A stretch of 64,000 bases of DNA from Gonatopus flavifemur (lineage: Eukaryota > Arthropoda > Insecta > Hymenoptera > Dryinidae). The DNA lies in NCBI GenBank assembly GCA_018340375.1, contig JAFFJZ010000030.1, positions 806,001-870,000 of the forward strand. The letters are read 5' to 3'. The first letter of the stretch is position 1. Each line of letters starts with the position of its first letter. This document shows, piece after piece, positions 22,360 through 34,491 of this stretch. The notes below the pieces were generated by a model, which saw only the letters and a list, made by a program, of their open reading frames with translations, had not been told where the DNA came from and ran no database searches. The position numbers and the translations under genes are program-made.

Positions 22360-23404
22360 AAGGGATGTTTACGATAAAAATTTATATCTCTTATGCTGAG
22401 CGTAATAATGTCACACAGAACTGTCATTTTCCAATTTTGATGTACGTCATTCCAAAGGAATATCTTATACAGTGTAGCAGTATAAAAAAGTGTAATTTTT
22501 CCCCCCAGTAACTCAATAATTGAAACATTTGGGAAGTTTAAGTTGAATCTGATTTTTGGGATGTTGAAAATAGAGGCTAGTTTTTGGTATATACGTGAGA
22601 GCCATCTATCAACCCTGGGCAATGTATTTACAAGTGTATATGTGTTGAATGCTGATTAAATTGAATACATTGAATTGAATTGCTTGTCGAATGGATTGTT
22701 GTTGAATCGTTCATTGAATTGATTGTTTTATAACAAAATACTTAATGTCGGTTTGAGAATCGTCATTTAAATCTTTCAATCGTTACATGACGTGTAATAC
22801 TAAAAATTTGCCACATTCGTTAAAGTAAAAATATCTCCAAAATGTATCAATACCGCATACATATGTTCAGCCACATTTCGCTTACGAAAGACATCAAGTA
22901 TTAAAATACAAAAATATATCTCATTCCATAAAATGTCTTCGTCCAAACTGTAACGCTGAATTGGAAACATACATGAAGTTCAGAAAACATCTTGACTTAC
23001 GCCACAACACACATCACATTCAATTTAACCCATTAGCGCCTGAACGGACACTTTTGGACACCAAATTTCAGAGATTCATTGTACAATGGATTTGGTCGAA
23101 GAAAAACTTTTGAGCCACTGTATCCTATGTTTTCAAGATCGCTCTTTCGAATGGTGATGTTCAGAAGTCCCTAAAATGAGTTTTTTTTTTTGAAAATTGC
23201 AAATTAAAAAAAAAGCACTGTTTTTTTGACAAAAAAATTTTTCAAGATCATGTTTTTGTTTGCTTTTGCATTTTTTTACATACTTAATACCGATAAATAT
23301 CGCGTCCATGGACCGTCAACTGAAAGTTATCGGCTTGAGATTAATAAAAAAAATGTTTATCCATACAAAAAGGCGTCCAAAACAATAAATTTTACTTTTA
23401 ATCT
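22360..23404. other. Stretch without a recognised gene
   Basis: AT-rich, with a TTGAAT-rich patch at 22640-22720 and poly(A/T) runs near 23180-23240. No coding pattern is seen. Confidence 0.45.
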
Positions 23405-23665
23405 TCAGCCATTTTTTTCTCGATTTCTAAGGACTTCAGGACAAATTTCCTAAGAACAAAAACGTCTTGAAATTGGTCAAAGGATACCCTAAAATTTTTT
23501 CAGACCCGTAAAAAAACGTTTTTGATTTTCCGGGAAATGGAAAAGTTGGTATTTTTGAAAAATTGTTTAAAAAATCTGAAAAAATTTGAGGGTATTGTTT
23601 GACTGATTGTGAGACTTTTTTGTTCTTACAAAATGTCCCCGCAAGTCCATAGTTATTGAGAAAAA
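23405..23665. repeat. Palindromic MITE-like element
   Basis: Inverted arms of about 100 bp share TAAGAACAAAAA, ATACCCT.AAATTTTTTCAGA and CCATTTTTTTCTC-like strings on either side of ~23538. Divergence between arms shows it is old. Confidence 0.7.
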
Positions 23666-23906
23666 AATTGCAAGTCAAATCAGACGGATGATTCTTACAT
23701 CTCCAGTGGCTGTTACTGACGTGATCAAAGATTATAATGACCCAGTGTGGCAAATGGTCTTGCATTTGCGACAAATCTGCGCGATAGTATGTGCTCCTGC
23801 AATTTCTGTCAGTCAAACTGCTTTTCTACAGATCGAAATTGAGCATTATCTACAATTACGAATACAGTGTTTTCCTGAAGTACCGTTGTGTCCGAAGCAT
23901 GAGTAT

Positions 23907-24480
23907 ATACCGGGTGATTCTAAATTGCCGTACACTTTTCTGAGAGCAGATTCTCAATGAAATTCTGAAAAGATTTTGGTCCGGAATATCCAGACCTGAT
24001 CCTTAGATCCGGAGATATGAGCATTTTTTAATTTTTTGAAAAATCCAAATACCTCGGAAGTACCATATGTCTGACTTTCGAATCTAACACCATTCTCAAA
24101 GTCAGATCACGGGGTGTCACTGGAATAAAATTAATCTAATTTAGCTTCCTTCGTTGTGGAGTTATAGCGATTTAAAGTTGTTGAATTCTGATTGGCTGGA
24201 ATACAAAGGATTTCAAACCGCTATAACTCCACAACGAAGGAAGCTAAATGGAATTTATTTTTTTTCAGGGATACCCCGTGATCTGACTTAGAAAATGGTG
24301 TTGGATTCGAAAGTCAGAAATATGGTACTTCTGTGGTATTTGAATTTTTCAAAAAATACAAAAATACCCATATCTCCGGATCTGAGGATCAGATCTAAAT
24401 ATCCTGGAACAAAATCTTTTCAGAATTCCATCAAGAATCTGCTTTCAGAAAAGTGTACGGCAATTTTGAATCACCCAGTA
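23907..24480. repeat. Palindromic element of about 570 bp
   Basis: The arms are inverted copies almost throughout, centred near 24195. Landmarks are GGGTGATTCTAAATTGCCGT at the left end with its complement at the right, GATCCGGAGATAT, and CTATAACTCCACAACGAAGG around the centre. TATA-type bases flank both ends. There is no gene inside. Confidence 0.85.
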
Positions 24481-24529
24481 TATCACTACCCACAACTAAT
24501 TGAACATTTCGGTCCTATCAAACAGGGCT

Positions 24530-24620
24530 GCGGAGTCGAAGCTTTCGCATAGCCGACTCCGACTCCGGACCACTTGAAATTTCCGACTCCGACTCCGGCT
24601 CCAACTCCGGCTCTAGTGTT
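24530..24620. repeat. CCGACTC/CCGGCTC short tandem patch
   Basis: GCTGCGGAGTCG is followed by repeated six-base CCGACT/CCGGCT units, far richer in G+C than the surroundings. It holds no credible gene. Confidence 0.7.
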
Positions 24621-25775
24621 TATTCTCATGACTAAAAATTTCAAAAGAACCAAACTTGGACATAAGATAGACATTATTCGTTATCGAGGTTTTTCGACCT
24701 GTGTTTCAATATTTTATTTATTGATATATTATTGAAGTTTGATTTGCTAAATATGCCGAGGCTAAAATGCAAACAATAAAACAGAATTCCAAGTCGTAAC
24801 TGATTTTAATGTTCTATTTCAAAATTTTATGCATGAATTATTTCTCCCATCAACATTGTTCAACAGATATAAATATTCCAAATGTTGGAAAAAACTTCGT
24901 CAACAACTTTCGACGAAGAATTTTCTTTAAAACTTTCATTCATGAACCGTTGATCTGATGGAGTACATAAATTTGTATGTTTTTATATGCAGCAGCTTAT
25001 TGAACAATTAAAACCAACAGGGTGGATGAAAGAGCACGTTTCTTGATTATTTCAGAATATAATAAACACAAGAATAAATAAATCAAAAATATTTTGTTTC
25101 TGGATGTTTTCATTCTTCACTGTAAGAAATAAATGTGGAATATTTCATCAAAAATCTTCCACCATGAATAGGGAACTTGACATCCTGATTTGGTAGAGTT
25201 TGCCCTTACTTTTTGGAGGATTCAACACCCAAAAAACGGAATAGTTCCTCAAAAAGGAGGAAAAATCCCCTATTTTTGATAGAAAAACAATTCTCCCACG
25301 ATCACGGGATGGAATCCGCCATTAAAGTAAGGAAAAACTCCCCATATTTTTTCTAGTGTTTGTAAATCTGTCACATCTCTGATAACATCAATGAATCAAC
25401 ATAATCTGCGAATGATTCCCTGCTGAAAACTGCTGTTGAAGACGCTCAAGATTTCGAACGGTATCAGTGAGCATCTGAGTGTTTCGGCGAGTACGACTGC
25501 CAAGGAAAATGAGTGCAGATTGAAAAACAAGCAGTTCCTAACAGCATTTGTGATTGTCAGAAACAAACGGAATGCACGAGTTTGAAAAATGTCAGTTCCT
25601 TGCAGTATTGGTGATATAATGGAGAATGATTAGACTGAGATTGGAATGACTGTCTGAAATGTTGATAGTTGTAAAACGTATTCTGAACAATGAGTTGATT
25701 CATAGCATGAGACTGTATGTGGTTGGACAAGCTGTTCGGAAATTTGATTGAAACTGATAAGATTCACATCTTGAA
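24621..25775. other. Stretch without a recognised gene
   Basis: AT-rich DNA with a local inverted pair near 25230-25340 (AAAAAGGAGGAAAAATCCCC and similar). No family pattern on either strand. Confidence 0.4.
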
Positions 25776-27014
25776 CGACCAGGTCTGCTCTTATACGCTG
25801 TTACAGATCTAATATCTGAACGAATTAATCCGAATTTCGAGAAGAAGAATTACTAAACGTTTTCGATGGTATCAACTGAAAGAAAATCATCACGTTGAAT
25901 ACCGGTTGAGAAAATTGAATGATTTATTGAATGTGAGAGTTTCTGACGGGAAATGCGGTTTGAAATGTTCGTGGGCTTTGATAGGGTTTACATGTTGAAC
26001 AATAAGTCTGCTCTTATACGCTGTTACGGATCCAATATCTGAACGAATCCATCCGAATTTCGAGAAAAAAAATTATTGGACGTTTTCGATGGTATCAGCT
26101 GAAAGAAAATCATATCGTTGTATACCGGTTGAGAAAATTAAATGATTTTTTGAATGTGAGAGTTTCTGACGGGAAATGCGGTTTGAAATCAAATCCACAG
26201 TTAAAATGAATCCTCTTACGCAAAAATGGTGATTTACAAAATTTGTATAAGTATAATGATTATCCATTTCTTTGTACTCAATTTATCCAGTACAGACACC
26301 TCGTTTATGGATTGGAATCTCAAAGCAACTTATCGCTAAAGTAGTCTACTGATATTTTGATTAAACAGTTCAGTTTTGATTCGTCAGATCGCCACTGCCG
26401 GACAAAATCAAAACCTCATCAAGTCGCATTTTTAACGGAAATGTCTTTCCGATATGAACTAATTCTGAAAAATCTGCAATATCAATTGATATTAAAAAAA
26501 CTCATTCTCGTACAAAATGTGGCGTAACTAGGTTTCCCCGTTGTACAGCAGGGCTGGGGTGAAGTTTCCATGCGTCGAACCTCTGGCTTCGTACCGAAAT
26601 CAAATTTTATTTATAAAAAGTTCAAAATGTAACGGAAATCAGATGAGTATTGTATTGTTGAGTGCAATATCAATATCGTAGAGATGGATCAATAAGTAAT
26701 TCTACTTTCGATATCCCATCACGAAGTATATAATTTCCGAACTAAAGAACACAGAAAATTGATAATGAAATGTGTAAATCCTCTAAAAATCTGTCACAAT
26801 TTTGAAGCGAGATTCCAAAGTGATTCTGGCTTTTTTTCTAAATATGATGATCGCAGTTGGAAACTTCCATCATTCCGAACAGTCCATACTGTGGGATACT
26901 GGATTCGCCAATACTGTCAGGAACTATCACATTTCTACAAAGACTGACAAAAACATAATGATTTTCAATGTGTCACCACCATATAGATCTATCAAAATCA
27001 TCATGGTGAAATCC
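25776..27014 (+). repeat. Left member of a long inverted repeat pair with 225-bp tandem units
   Basis: The outer part holds almost two copies of a ~225-bp unit (GAGAAAATTGAATGATTTATTG near 25911 and its variant near 26136; CTGCTCTTATACGCTGTTAC near 25785 and 26011). The inner part is unique DNA down to ATCATCATGGTGA near 27005. The whole is found again, inverted, at 58168-59724. It carries no gene. Confidence 0.85.
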
Positions 27015-27245
27015 ATACTACTGCGCGTGAATCATGAATCTGTAATTTCGCATAAGAACAGACTGCTCATGAAATATGTAAATCCTCTAGAAAACTGTCA
27101 TGATTTTGAAGCGGGGATCCAAAGTGATTCTGGCTTCTTTCAAATATGATGATTGCAGCCAGAAACTTTCATCTTTTCGATCAGTCCACGCTGTGGTATA
27201 CTGGATTCGCCAATACTGTCAGGAACTATCACATTTTGGATCTAG
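26757..27245 (+). repeat. Direct duplication of about 180 bp, period about 305
   Basis: The stretch beginning GTGTAAATCCTCTA near 26770 recurs at about 27076. Both run through CCAAAGTGATTCTGGCTT and end at GTCAGGAACTATCACATTT. Only the first copy is present in the inverted partner at 58 kb, so the second was gained on this side or lost on the other. Confidence 0.8.
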
Positions 27246-27477
27246 TGATTGGATAACCGTCCTTTCAGATTCTGACTCAAATTTCAACTGTTTCTAACAG
27301 GCGTTGCTCATGAATAGAAATGCCAGTCAAAAACGCTCAATGAAAATCTTTGACCGTATCTAAGCGGTGCAAGCGATTTCCAAACGCAGTCAAATACTAA
27401 CTACATATTTTTCCAGTGTTTCAATGCGGCTATGCGAAGTCAAAAACCGCTCTAATACGGTCAGAAAATTTTTTACG

Positions 27478-28045
27478 GTCAGAAAACGCGTTCGAAAGCA
27501 GTAACACACCGAATTTTTGTATGAGGAAGATTTCTCTTACAACTTTTACGTTTGAGCCTTAGAAAGTTTTTATTTCGCTTTATTTTTATTCTGAAATTTC
27601 ACTAATTGCAAAATTATTAGAGACTCAGAAAAATTGTACTGATTTAATGGAGATGAGAAAAAAGCCTCTTGCGATATGCTTGCACCACGTTTATATAGTT
27701 TCAGAACAGGAAAAACGTACATACCTGTTGCGGGCGTGGTGCGGACATATATATGCGTACAGGTCTGGTGCGGGTATGTTATGGGCGCTTTGATTTTGAA
27801 CCAAGAATCTCACGAATTTTTGGATCTGTTGCGGGAGTGTTACGGGCGTGAATATAAGTGCGGGACTAGTACAGACGTGTTGCAGGAGTTTTCATTTTTA
27901 CTCGGGTCTCTAATAATTTTGCAATTAGTGAAATTTCAGAATAAGAATAAAGCGAAATAAAAACTTTCTAAGGCTCAAACGTAAAAGTTGTAAGAGAAAT
28001 CTTCCTCATACAAAAATTCGGTGTGTTACTGCTTTCGAACGCGTG
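27478..28045. repeat. Inverted repeat enclosing 11-bp repeats
   Basis: Arms of about 145 bp (27492-27640 and 27900-28045) are nearly perfect inverted copies, from CGTTCGAAAGCAGTAACACA to TTGCAAAATTATTAGAGAC. The loop is G-rich and holds the 11-bp repeats. Confidence 0.88.
27726..27890 (+). repeat. Degenerate 11-bp repeat TGKTGCGGGNN, first cluster
   Basis: TGTTGCGGGCG and TGGTGCGGACA follow each other directly at 27726. TGGTGCGGGTA and TGTTATGGGCG come next after a gap, then TGTTGCGGGAG and TGTTACGGGCG. The 11-bp step is kept within each run. Confidence 0.75.
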
Positions 28046-28220
28046 CATATTCAAAGGAACCCAAACAACGCCGTGTGTATGACACAAATTATTTTTCCCA
28101 AAATTTATATTGGTTTTCCTCTTACATCCATTACGCAAAGAGTAGGAGTTGTTATTTGGTATGAAACATTCCGACAAACTTTGAACATGAGGACCCAGTC
28201 ATTGCATGGTGTTATAGTGT

Positions 28221-28314
28221 ATGAAGCAATGAAATCATAATATCGCTGTATACATACCTTTCTCAATCAATGAAGATGGTATGTATAAAGTGATATTTTG
28301 ATTTTATTGCTTTA
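28221..28314. repeat. Small hairpin element
   Basis: AAGCAATGAAATCATAATATC...CATACC is followed, after about 19 bases, by its imperfect complement. Confidence 0.65.
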
Positions 28315-29285
28315 TTTTCGAATAATTTGTCAGAAAAGATTTGGCTCGGGTTGCATCGTCGGGATTGCTGAGTACCCCCTTAAGGGCTTTCGAACGTGGT
28401 AGAGCTATAAATATGTAGGTACACAAATACAGAATATAGGTATGGCATAGGTACTAGCAGTAAAATCATTCTCCATTCCCTATAAAAAATTCGTCAATAC
28501 GCGAGATGATTTGACATTTCGTCGTCGCCATGTTGATTTCGAAAATATCTTGAGATGCAAGTGGCAGCTGCGTTTCAAAGTAACCATTTGATTATTTTTT
28601 ATTATATTCAAAATTTCAAGGTTTTCGAAATAATCAATCGATTGATGGAATTTTTCAATATTGCACGTGATTTATCGTAATAGAACTTATATGTATATAC
28701 AAATGACACTATTCCGCATGGAAAAATTACATTACACTTCCCATGAACCCTTCATAAATGTGATTGAATTGAGATCGATTAGTTTGGTTATCATCCCGCA
28801 TAAAATTTGATCGACAAAATTTTTATTCATTTATAAAAAAAGAAGACCATTTGTTTAGAGAAAGAACGATCTTTGATTATGATGAACGAATTGTACGTGT
28901 AACGGTCAATCACCGATACATCGTTTTCTCCACATTATTCTACATACGGTTATGTAAAATATTGATTTCATACACACATGCATAGTCCACGGGAAATGCA
29001 ACGCAATTTTTACACTGGAATATTTGTTTATGCGGAATAAAATCAACGATATACATTATCACTTTTACAGCACATTATGGGGTGGAATTGTAGAAAATTC
29101 ACGATTGAAAAAAATTTTTTTTGTTATTCTGAACATGGTAATAAAAAAAATACTTACTCCAAAACGTCGCTTTTAACTGCATTTTGCGATATTCTCAAAA
29201 GCAACACGGCGACGGCGAACTGTCAAATCGTCTCACGTATTTACGAAGTTTTTACAGGAAATAGAGGTAAAGCCCACACTGAGAG

Positions 29286-29738
29286 ATATTCATTATCAAA
29301 AAATACTGGTTTTCCCATTACTCGGGGGATATACTTGACATAACGATTTTATATACCTGGCTTGAGATCACAAATTGATGAGAAAAAACAGTAATTTTTC
29401 ATGCTCCGAAGTTTGAAAATTAAAACCAGAGAGAGATGAGAATTCATGTTGAAAAACAGTAATCTTTTATCATACAAGTTGTAAACGAAAATCCTTAATT
29501 GATGACACTGATATGAATTGAAAACCATCCCATTTTCAAGATTGTTGCGTGGCTTCGGGGAAATAAGCCGGGTTTGTGATCACGAACAATGATGTTCGAT
29601 GACGGTGAGGATAAAATTTTTTTTTCGATTAAAATAACGCTTTAAAAAATTACTGATATTCCCCATCAATTTGTAATCACATGTCAAATATATCCCTCGT
29701 CTACTAACAAAAACCAGTAATTTTTAATGATGAATTCT
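29286..29738. repeat. Palindromic MITE in the spacer of the 2.7-kb inverted repeat
   Basis: TCATTATCAAAAAATACTGG at 29290 pairs with the complement of the stretch ending near 29735. CGGGGGATATACTTGACAT and TGATCACAAATTGATG pair further in. Confidence 0.75.
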
Positions 29739-29916
29739 TCTCAGTGCAGGTAAACACTGGGCAATCCCAGGTAAGCACAGTGGTATAATATTTTTTCGTA
29801 TCAATTACTATTCCGCACAAACGTTTGGCGCAAAATAGCAATTGAGATGAAATTTGAAAAATATTACACCATAGTGCCTGGAAGTACGCCTTGAATATGA
29901 ATCCAGCGGTGGAATC

Positions 29917-30069
29917 CAAGGGCGTATCCAGAGGAGGGGTCCAAGGGGTCCGGACCCCCCCCCCCAAATCCAGCATTTTTTCGTTTTTTATATATCTATA
30001 TACTTCGTATATATAGATATACATCCTTAACATAGGCCCCTTCCAAAAAAAATTCTGGATACGCCCTTG
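29917..30069. repeat. hAT-type MITE with 8-bp target duplication
   Basis: CAAGGGCGTATCCAG is inverted at the right end. GTGGAATC stands directly on both sides (29909-29916, 30070-30077). A run of eleven C and an AT-rich hairpin (TATATCTATATACTTCG) lie inside. Confidence 0.88.
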
Positions 30070-31117
30070 GTGGAATCATTCTCGATTCATATATATAAAG
30101 AAAAATTCGTACATACGTCAGACGATTTGACATTTCGTCACCGCCATGTTAAATTAGGAAATATCGTGAAATAAAGTTAGAGTTTGCGTTTTGGAGAAAC
30201 CTAAACATTCTTTCTATGGTCAGAATATCAAAGTTTTTTCCATGATTATAAAGCTCTTCAGAAGTTCACACTGTAAAACAAAATATGTTGTCAAAGTGTT
30301 GTAACGTATATAATTGACATTACTTATCATAAAATACATTTCAGTATCAAAATTATGTCATATTTCTCGTGAACTATACTTTTTTGAATGACATAAAATT
30401 TTAACATAAACGGACGTAGAATTATAATCAAAACGATGTATCGGTAATTGACCGTTACACGTACAATTCGTTCATCATAATCAAAGATCGTTCTTTCTCT
30501 AAATAAATGGTCCTCTTTTTTTATAAATGAATAAAACTTTTGTCGATCAAATTTTATGCGGGATGATAACCAAACTAATCGATCTCAATTCAGTCACATT
30601 TATGAAGGGTTCATGGGAAGTGTAATGTAATTTTTCCATGCGGAATAGTTTCATTTGTATATACATATGAGTTCTATTACGATAAATCACGTGCAATATT
30701 GAAAAATTCCATCAATCGATTGATTATTTCGAAAACCTTGAAATTTTGAATATAATAAAAAATAATCAAATGGTTACTTTGAAACGCAGCTGCCACTTGC
30801 ATCTTAAGATATGTTCAATATCAACATGGTGACGACGAAATGTCAAATCGTCTCGCGTATTCACGAATTTTTTACAGAGAATGGAAAGTGATTTCACCGC
30901 TACATTTATATTTATGGCGCAATCCCAAATAAGCACTATGGTGAAATATTTTTTAAATTTCACATCAATTGCTATTTTGCACAAAAGTTTGGAGCAAAGT
31001 TTTCCTCGCTTCAACTATACCTATGTGCTATATGTGTGTACCTACACATTCACAGTTCTACTGTGCTCGAGGGCCCTTAAGCACGCATTGCAACAGTAAT
31101 TTCGACATTTACGGGTC

Positions 31118-31405
31118 TGGTGCGGACCTGGTACAGCTCTATTGCATGCATGTTCTGGGCTTGGTGCGGTCTTGGTGCGAACACGTTCCGGGATTTATCG
31201 TCCATCGTCATTCATTGTGTGCGGGTTTAGTGCAGCTATGGTGCAATCGTGTTGCGGGTGTACGGTTCGCCAAACGGCCTTGGTGCAAACGTGGTGCGGG
31301 CGTAATCATTTTTGTGTGCAGGAGTGTTGCAGATGTGGTGCAGGCATATACGGTACTGTTATGGGAGTGGTGCGGGTGCTTACAGTATTATTGCGGGTTC
31401 AGTAC
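31118..31405 (+). repeat. Degenerate 11-bp repeat TGGTGCGGGNN, second cluster
   Basis: Seven successive 11-mers fill 31118-31194 without a gap: TGGTGCGGACC, TGGTACAGCTC, TATTGCATGCA, TGTTCTGGGCT, TGGTGCGGTCT, TGGTGCGAACA, CGTTCCGGGAT. Further runs follow to about 31405. Both clusters are followed by a TTTTA/AACTCGGGT string, so they are copies of one longer repeat. Confidence 0.82.
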
Positions 31406-31858
31406 AGATGCGCCCGCAACACATCCGTAACTGTACCGTATATTTTCATTTCAGCGATTTAAAAATTTTAACTCGGGTGCATAGCTCGCCGAACATGTAC
31501 CATTTAGAAAGCTATATGTACCGGTGGAAGTGCCAACCTCCAACGGAATGTAATAAAATCAACCAATCCCGCGCGGCGGTTGATTAGAAAGACGGTGGAA
31601 TTGCCAAGACATGGCGGCGCCCTGATGAGAACCAAGCGTGCATATGGGGAGGCTATGCTATGCACTATCCAGTGTATATTATTGATCAGTGTGTTGAACG
31701 AACTCCTATTTTCATTGCGCATTCTTCCAGCAATGATTGACTAGCATTGACGGGGTGAAATAAGATGATTGGTCCTTCCCATTGACAGTCATCCGGATAG
31801 GTCAATTCTGTTGAATTTCGTATTCCCCTCGCAAGTGGCATATTTATCGCCATTAATT
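31406..31858. other. Spacer without a gene before the hAT element
   Basis: No coding pattern. A small inverted pair around GGTGGAAGTGCCAA / GGTGGAATTGCCAA near 31523-31605 is too short to classify. Confidence 0.4.
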
Positions 31859-32204
31859 CATGTGACCAGTGTTGCCACTTCTACGGATTTATCCGTAGAT
31901 CTACGGATTTTTTACCCTGTCTACGGATCTACGGATTTTAGTCTTCAATCTACGGATTTTTCATAATATCAGCATATCTGAGGGGAAAATACTTTTTAGA
32001 ATTTCTTTCAACGAAACTCGAAAAAGAAAACGAAATATCGGTTTTTGTTTTTCCCAAAGGAAATTTTTGAAGAGTTTTCAACATAATTATCGCACACCAT
32101 GTTCATAGGTTCCTTCTTCTACAATCTAAGATATGATTGGCTTCTTTAAAAAGAATCAAACATTCAACGTTTTGTACGATAATTTCAGTGACGTAATGGA
32201 GATA

Positions 32205-32547
32205 CACTGGGAAAAAAGAACCAATGATGCGCTATTGGTTGTGAAGTGCATCACTCTCGTCAACCAATATAACTTTATCAAGAGTATACACGATGGGTAG
32301 AAATTCTAAAATACTCTTGACAACCAATAGAGTGTTCCAAGAGTGGATTACTATTGGTAGAAACAGTGAAATGCAGTGTTTTCAGTATCTTTACCAATAG
32401 TAATCCACTTTTGAAACACTCTATTGGTTGTCAAGAGTATTTTACAATTTCTACTCATCGTGATATACTCTTGGTAAGGTTATATTGGTTGACAAGAGTG
32501 ATGCACTTCACAACCAATAGCGCATCATTGGTTCTTTTTTCCCAGTG
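32205..32547. repeat. Palindromic TA-flanked MITE in the hAT element
   Basis: CACTGGGAAAAAAGAACCAA and its exact complement form the ends, with TA at 32203-32204 and 32548-32549. The arms stay paired over nearly the whole 343 bp. Confidence 0.92.
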
Positions 32548-32573
32548 TAGACTATGGAAGCACTAGTCTAGTA

Positions 32574-32701
32574 TAGGGCTGCAATCAAAAACCCGGACAT
32601 TTCAGTGATTGGATGATTCTCGTGTATCTAACCATCCAGATTCCATTCTCTGAAAGAAAAAACCAATCACCAAAATGTCCGGGTTTTTGATGGCAGCCCT
32701 A
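32574..32701. repeat. hAT-type MITE in the hAT element
   Basis: TAGGGCTGC...GCAGCCCTA ends and GTCTAGTA on both sides (32566-32573 and 32702-32709). AAAACCCGGACATTT pairs inside. Confidence 0.9.
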
Positions 32702-33020
32702 GTCTAGTACCAATGGAAGACATTTCTTATTCTGTCAAGTAATTACTAGAGTGCCATATCATCGTACGATATATACATTGGAAAATTTCGATATTGTATA
32801 AGTAATCAATTATGTAGTGTCATAGTCATAAGTCTGAATTTTTACAATTGGTTGAGAATTAGTAAGTTCTAATGAAGTTACTAAAATTCACCAGTTTTAC
32901 ATCCATAGTCCTTTCCATGTTGCACAGTTGAAACGTGTTCCAAATTGCTTCAGAGTTATCTTATTTACTTACTCCAAAAGGGATATCGGAAATACCTAAT
33001 TGAATCACTTTGTATGTTAC

Positions 33021-33241
33021 CCTTAAGGAGAAACCAGCGTACCATCCGAGTAAACATTTTGTCTGCAAGATTTCTTCGAACTGAACCTATGAAACAGAAT
33101 TTCAAATTTCGAGCGATGTATAGCAATTGATAAAGTATCAAAGATCATTCCCTGAAAATTTCAGACTGTTTCATAAGTTCAGTTCGAAGAAATCTTGCAG
33201 ACAAAATGTTTACTCGGATGGTACACTGGTATCCCCTTAAG
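33021..33241. repeat. Palindromic MITE, family also at 47950
   Basis: Arms pair from CCTTAAGGAGAAACCAGCG inward through GTAAACATTTTGTCTGCAAG. A central TTCAAATTTCGAGCG is shared with the copy at 47950-48340. Confidence 0.85.
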
Positions 33242-33623
33242 ACTCGCGCTAGCGGTAGACACTCACAGTTCCGAAAGTTCATTTTCCCGAAGGTGCAAAG
33301 TCCCGAAATTCAGAATCCCGAAAGTGCATTATCTCAAAACTTCATTGTTCTGTAAACTCATTATTCCGAAGTATAGAAGAATGTTGTTCATTCTGGGACA
33401 ACAAACCTTCAGAATAATGCAAAACAATGCACTTTCGGGATTCTGAATTTCGGGACTTTGCACCTTCGGGAAAATGAACTTTCGGGACTGTGAGGGTCTA
33501 CCCACGCTAGCGACTGTCACGCGCGACATCATTGGAAGAAACGATAGGGAGGATGTTTTCAACTCGGATCTCTTTTTCCTTCTCATGATGTCGCGCGCGA
33601 CAGTCACTAGCGTGAGTCCTTAC
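33238..33623. repeat. Two nested palindromic MITEs
   Basis: An inner palindrome (33254-33503; TTCCGAAAGTTCATTTTCCC and partner) splits an outer one with GACTCRCGCTAGCG and CGCGACATCAT arms. CGCTAGCG stands on both sides of the inner element and is probably its 8-bp target copy. Confidence 0.78.
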
Positions 33624-34181
33624 CTTTACTTGAAACTGTTCGGCGCATGCAAAACAAACTTAATAAATGTAATTTGGGCTTTTAAGCATTGGGGCTTATG
33701 GACATTTAAAGACATCTAGTGACGATCTGTGAATTAAGATTAAAACTGAGAGCCCATAAACACAATTTTCATACATATGAACGTAGATGTCCACAGGGTA
33801 ATATGCAATGATCCCGACTCCTCGTCATTGGTATTGTTGCCAACTTGGCACCGGATCTAACGGAATTTTCCAATCACGTATCCTTGTTAGTAAGAATAAC
33901 CAATCAGAGGAAAACGAAAGGCGCTAAGTTGGCGCGTGCGTTTGCTACATGCGTTATCATTAGATGAAAGGAGAGGTAAGATGTGCTTCCCTAGGAATTC
34001 TCTGTTCATCTAATAGAATCGCATGCGATAAACGCACGCATGTAATTTCACCTTTAATTGTTTGTCTACATAACTCACGTAAATGTAAAAAACGTAAGGA
34101 GATCTCGTATCTCGTATATGGTTTTGCGCGTCCTTACGGAGATCGTCAAATACTGTGATCACGTGGTCACATACAATGAAT

Positions 34182-34290
34182 CAGAGCTGCCAAGTTGGCA
34201 CTTTTTTCTCATGGATCCACTGATCATACGATTCGATTAATTGAAATCACCAATAGAAGGGAACAAGGTAGTGCCAATCTGGCAGCTCTG
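34182..34290. repeat. Small palindromic element
   Basis: CAGAGCTGCCAAGTTGGCAC at 34182 is inverted at the right end (AGTGCCAATCTGGCAGCTCTG), with about 70 bp between them. Confidence 0.75.
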
Positions 34291-34491
34291 CATTGAATGG
34301 GATTATGACGACCGAAACGCCACCAACGCAAGTGACTTGTCCCTAATTGAAACTTGATTTGGGATCATCCTATCTAGTTGCATTCTCCTGATCATCGTTC
34401 AATACCCTATCTCGAGTTTCTAACGTACGAATTTTTCAAGTTTCCTTGCCTGGCGTCCAAACCGATTTGAAAGAGTTGTGCAATATAAAAT

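Larger units (their letters stand above)
28375..31085. repeat. 2.7-kb inverted repeat with two nested MITEs
   Basis: Arms at 28375-28950 and 30420-31085 are inverted copies: CCTTAAGGGC..., GTAGGTACACA, TGCAAGTGGCAGCTGCGTTTC, TTCGAAAATAATCAATCGATTG-like and CGGTCAAT.ACCGATACATCG strings pair across a centre near 29690. The right arm has extra sequence near 30900-31000. The 29790-29880 segment resembles 30915-30990, so a further duplication is present. No gene is seen in the arms or the spacer. Confidence 0.8.

Noticed and set aside
26802..27149. 115-codon frame in the left long repeat
   Set aside because: It spans a direct duplication, and its counterpart in the inverted copy is broken; it is a by-product of the repeat.
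30969..31430. Cys/Val-rich 106-153-codon frames over the 11-bp repeats
   Set aside because: Two frames are open at once because the 11-bp repeat is G-rich and stop-poor. No protein pattern is seen.
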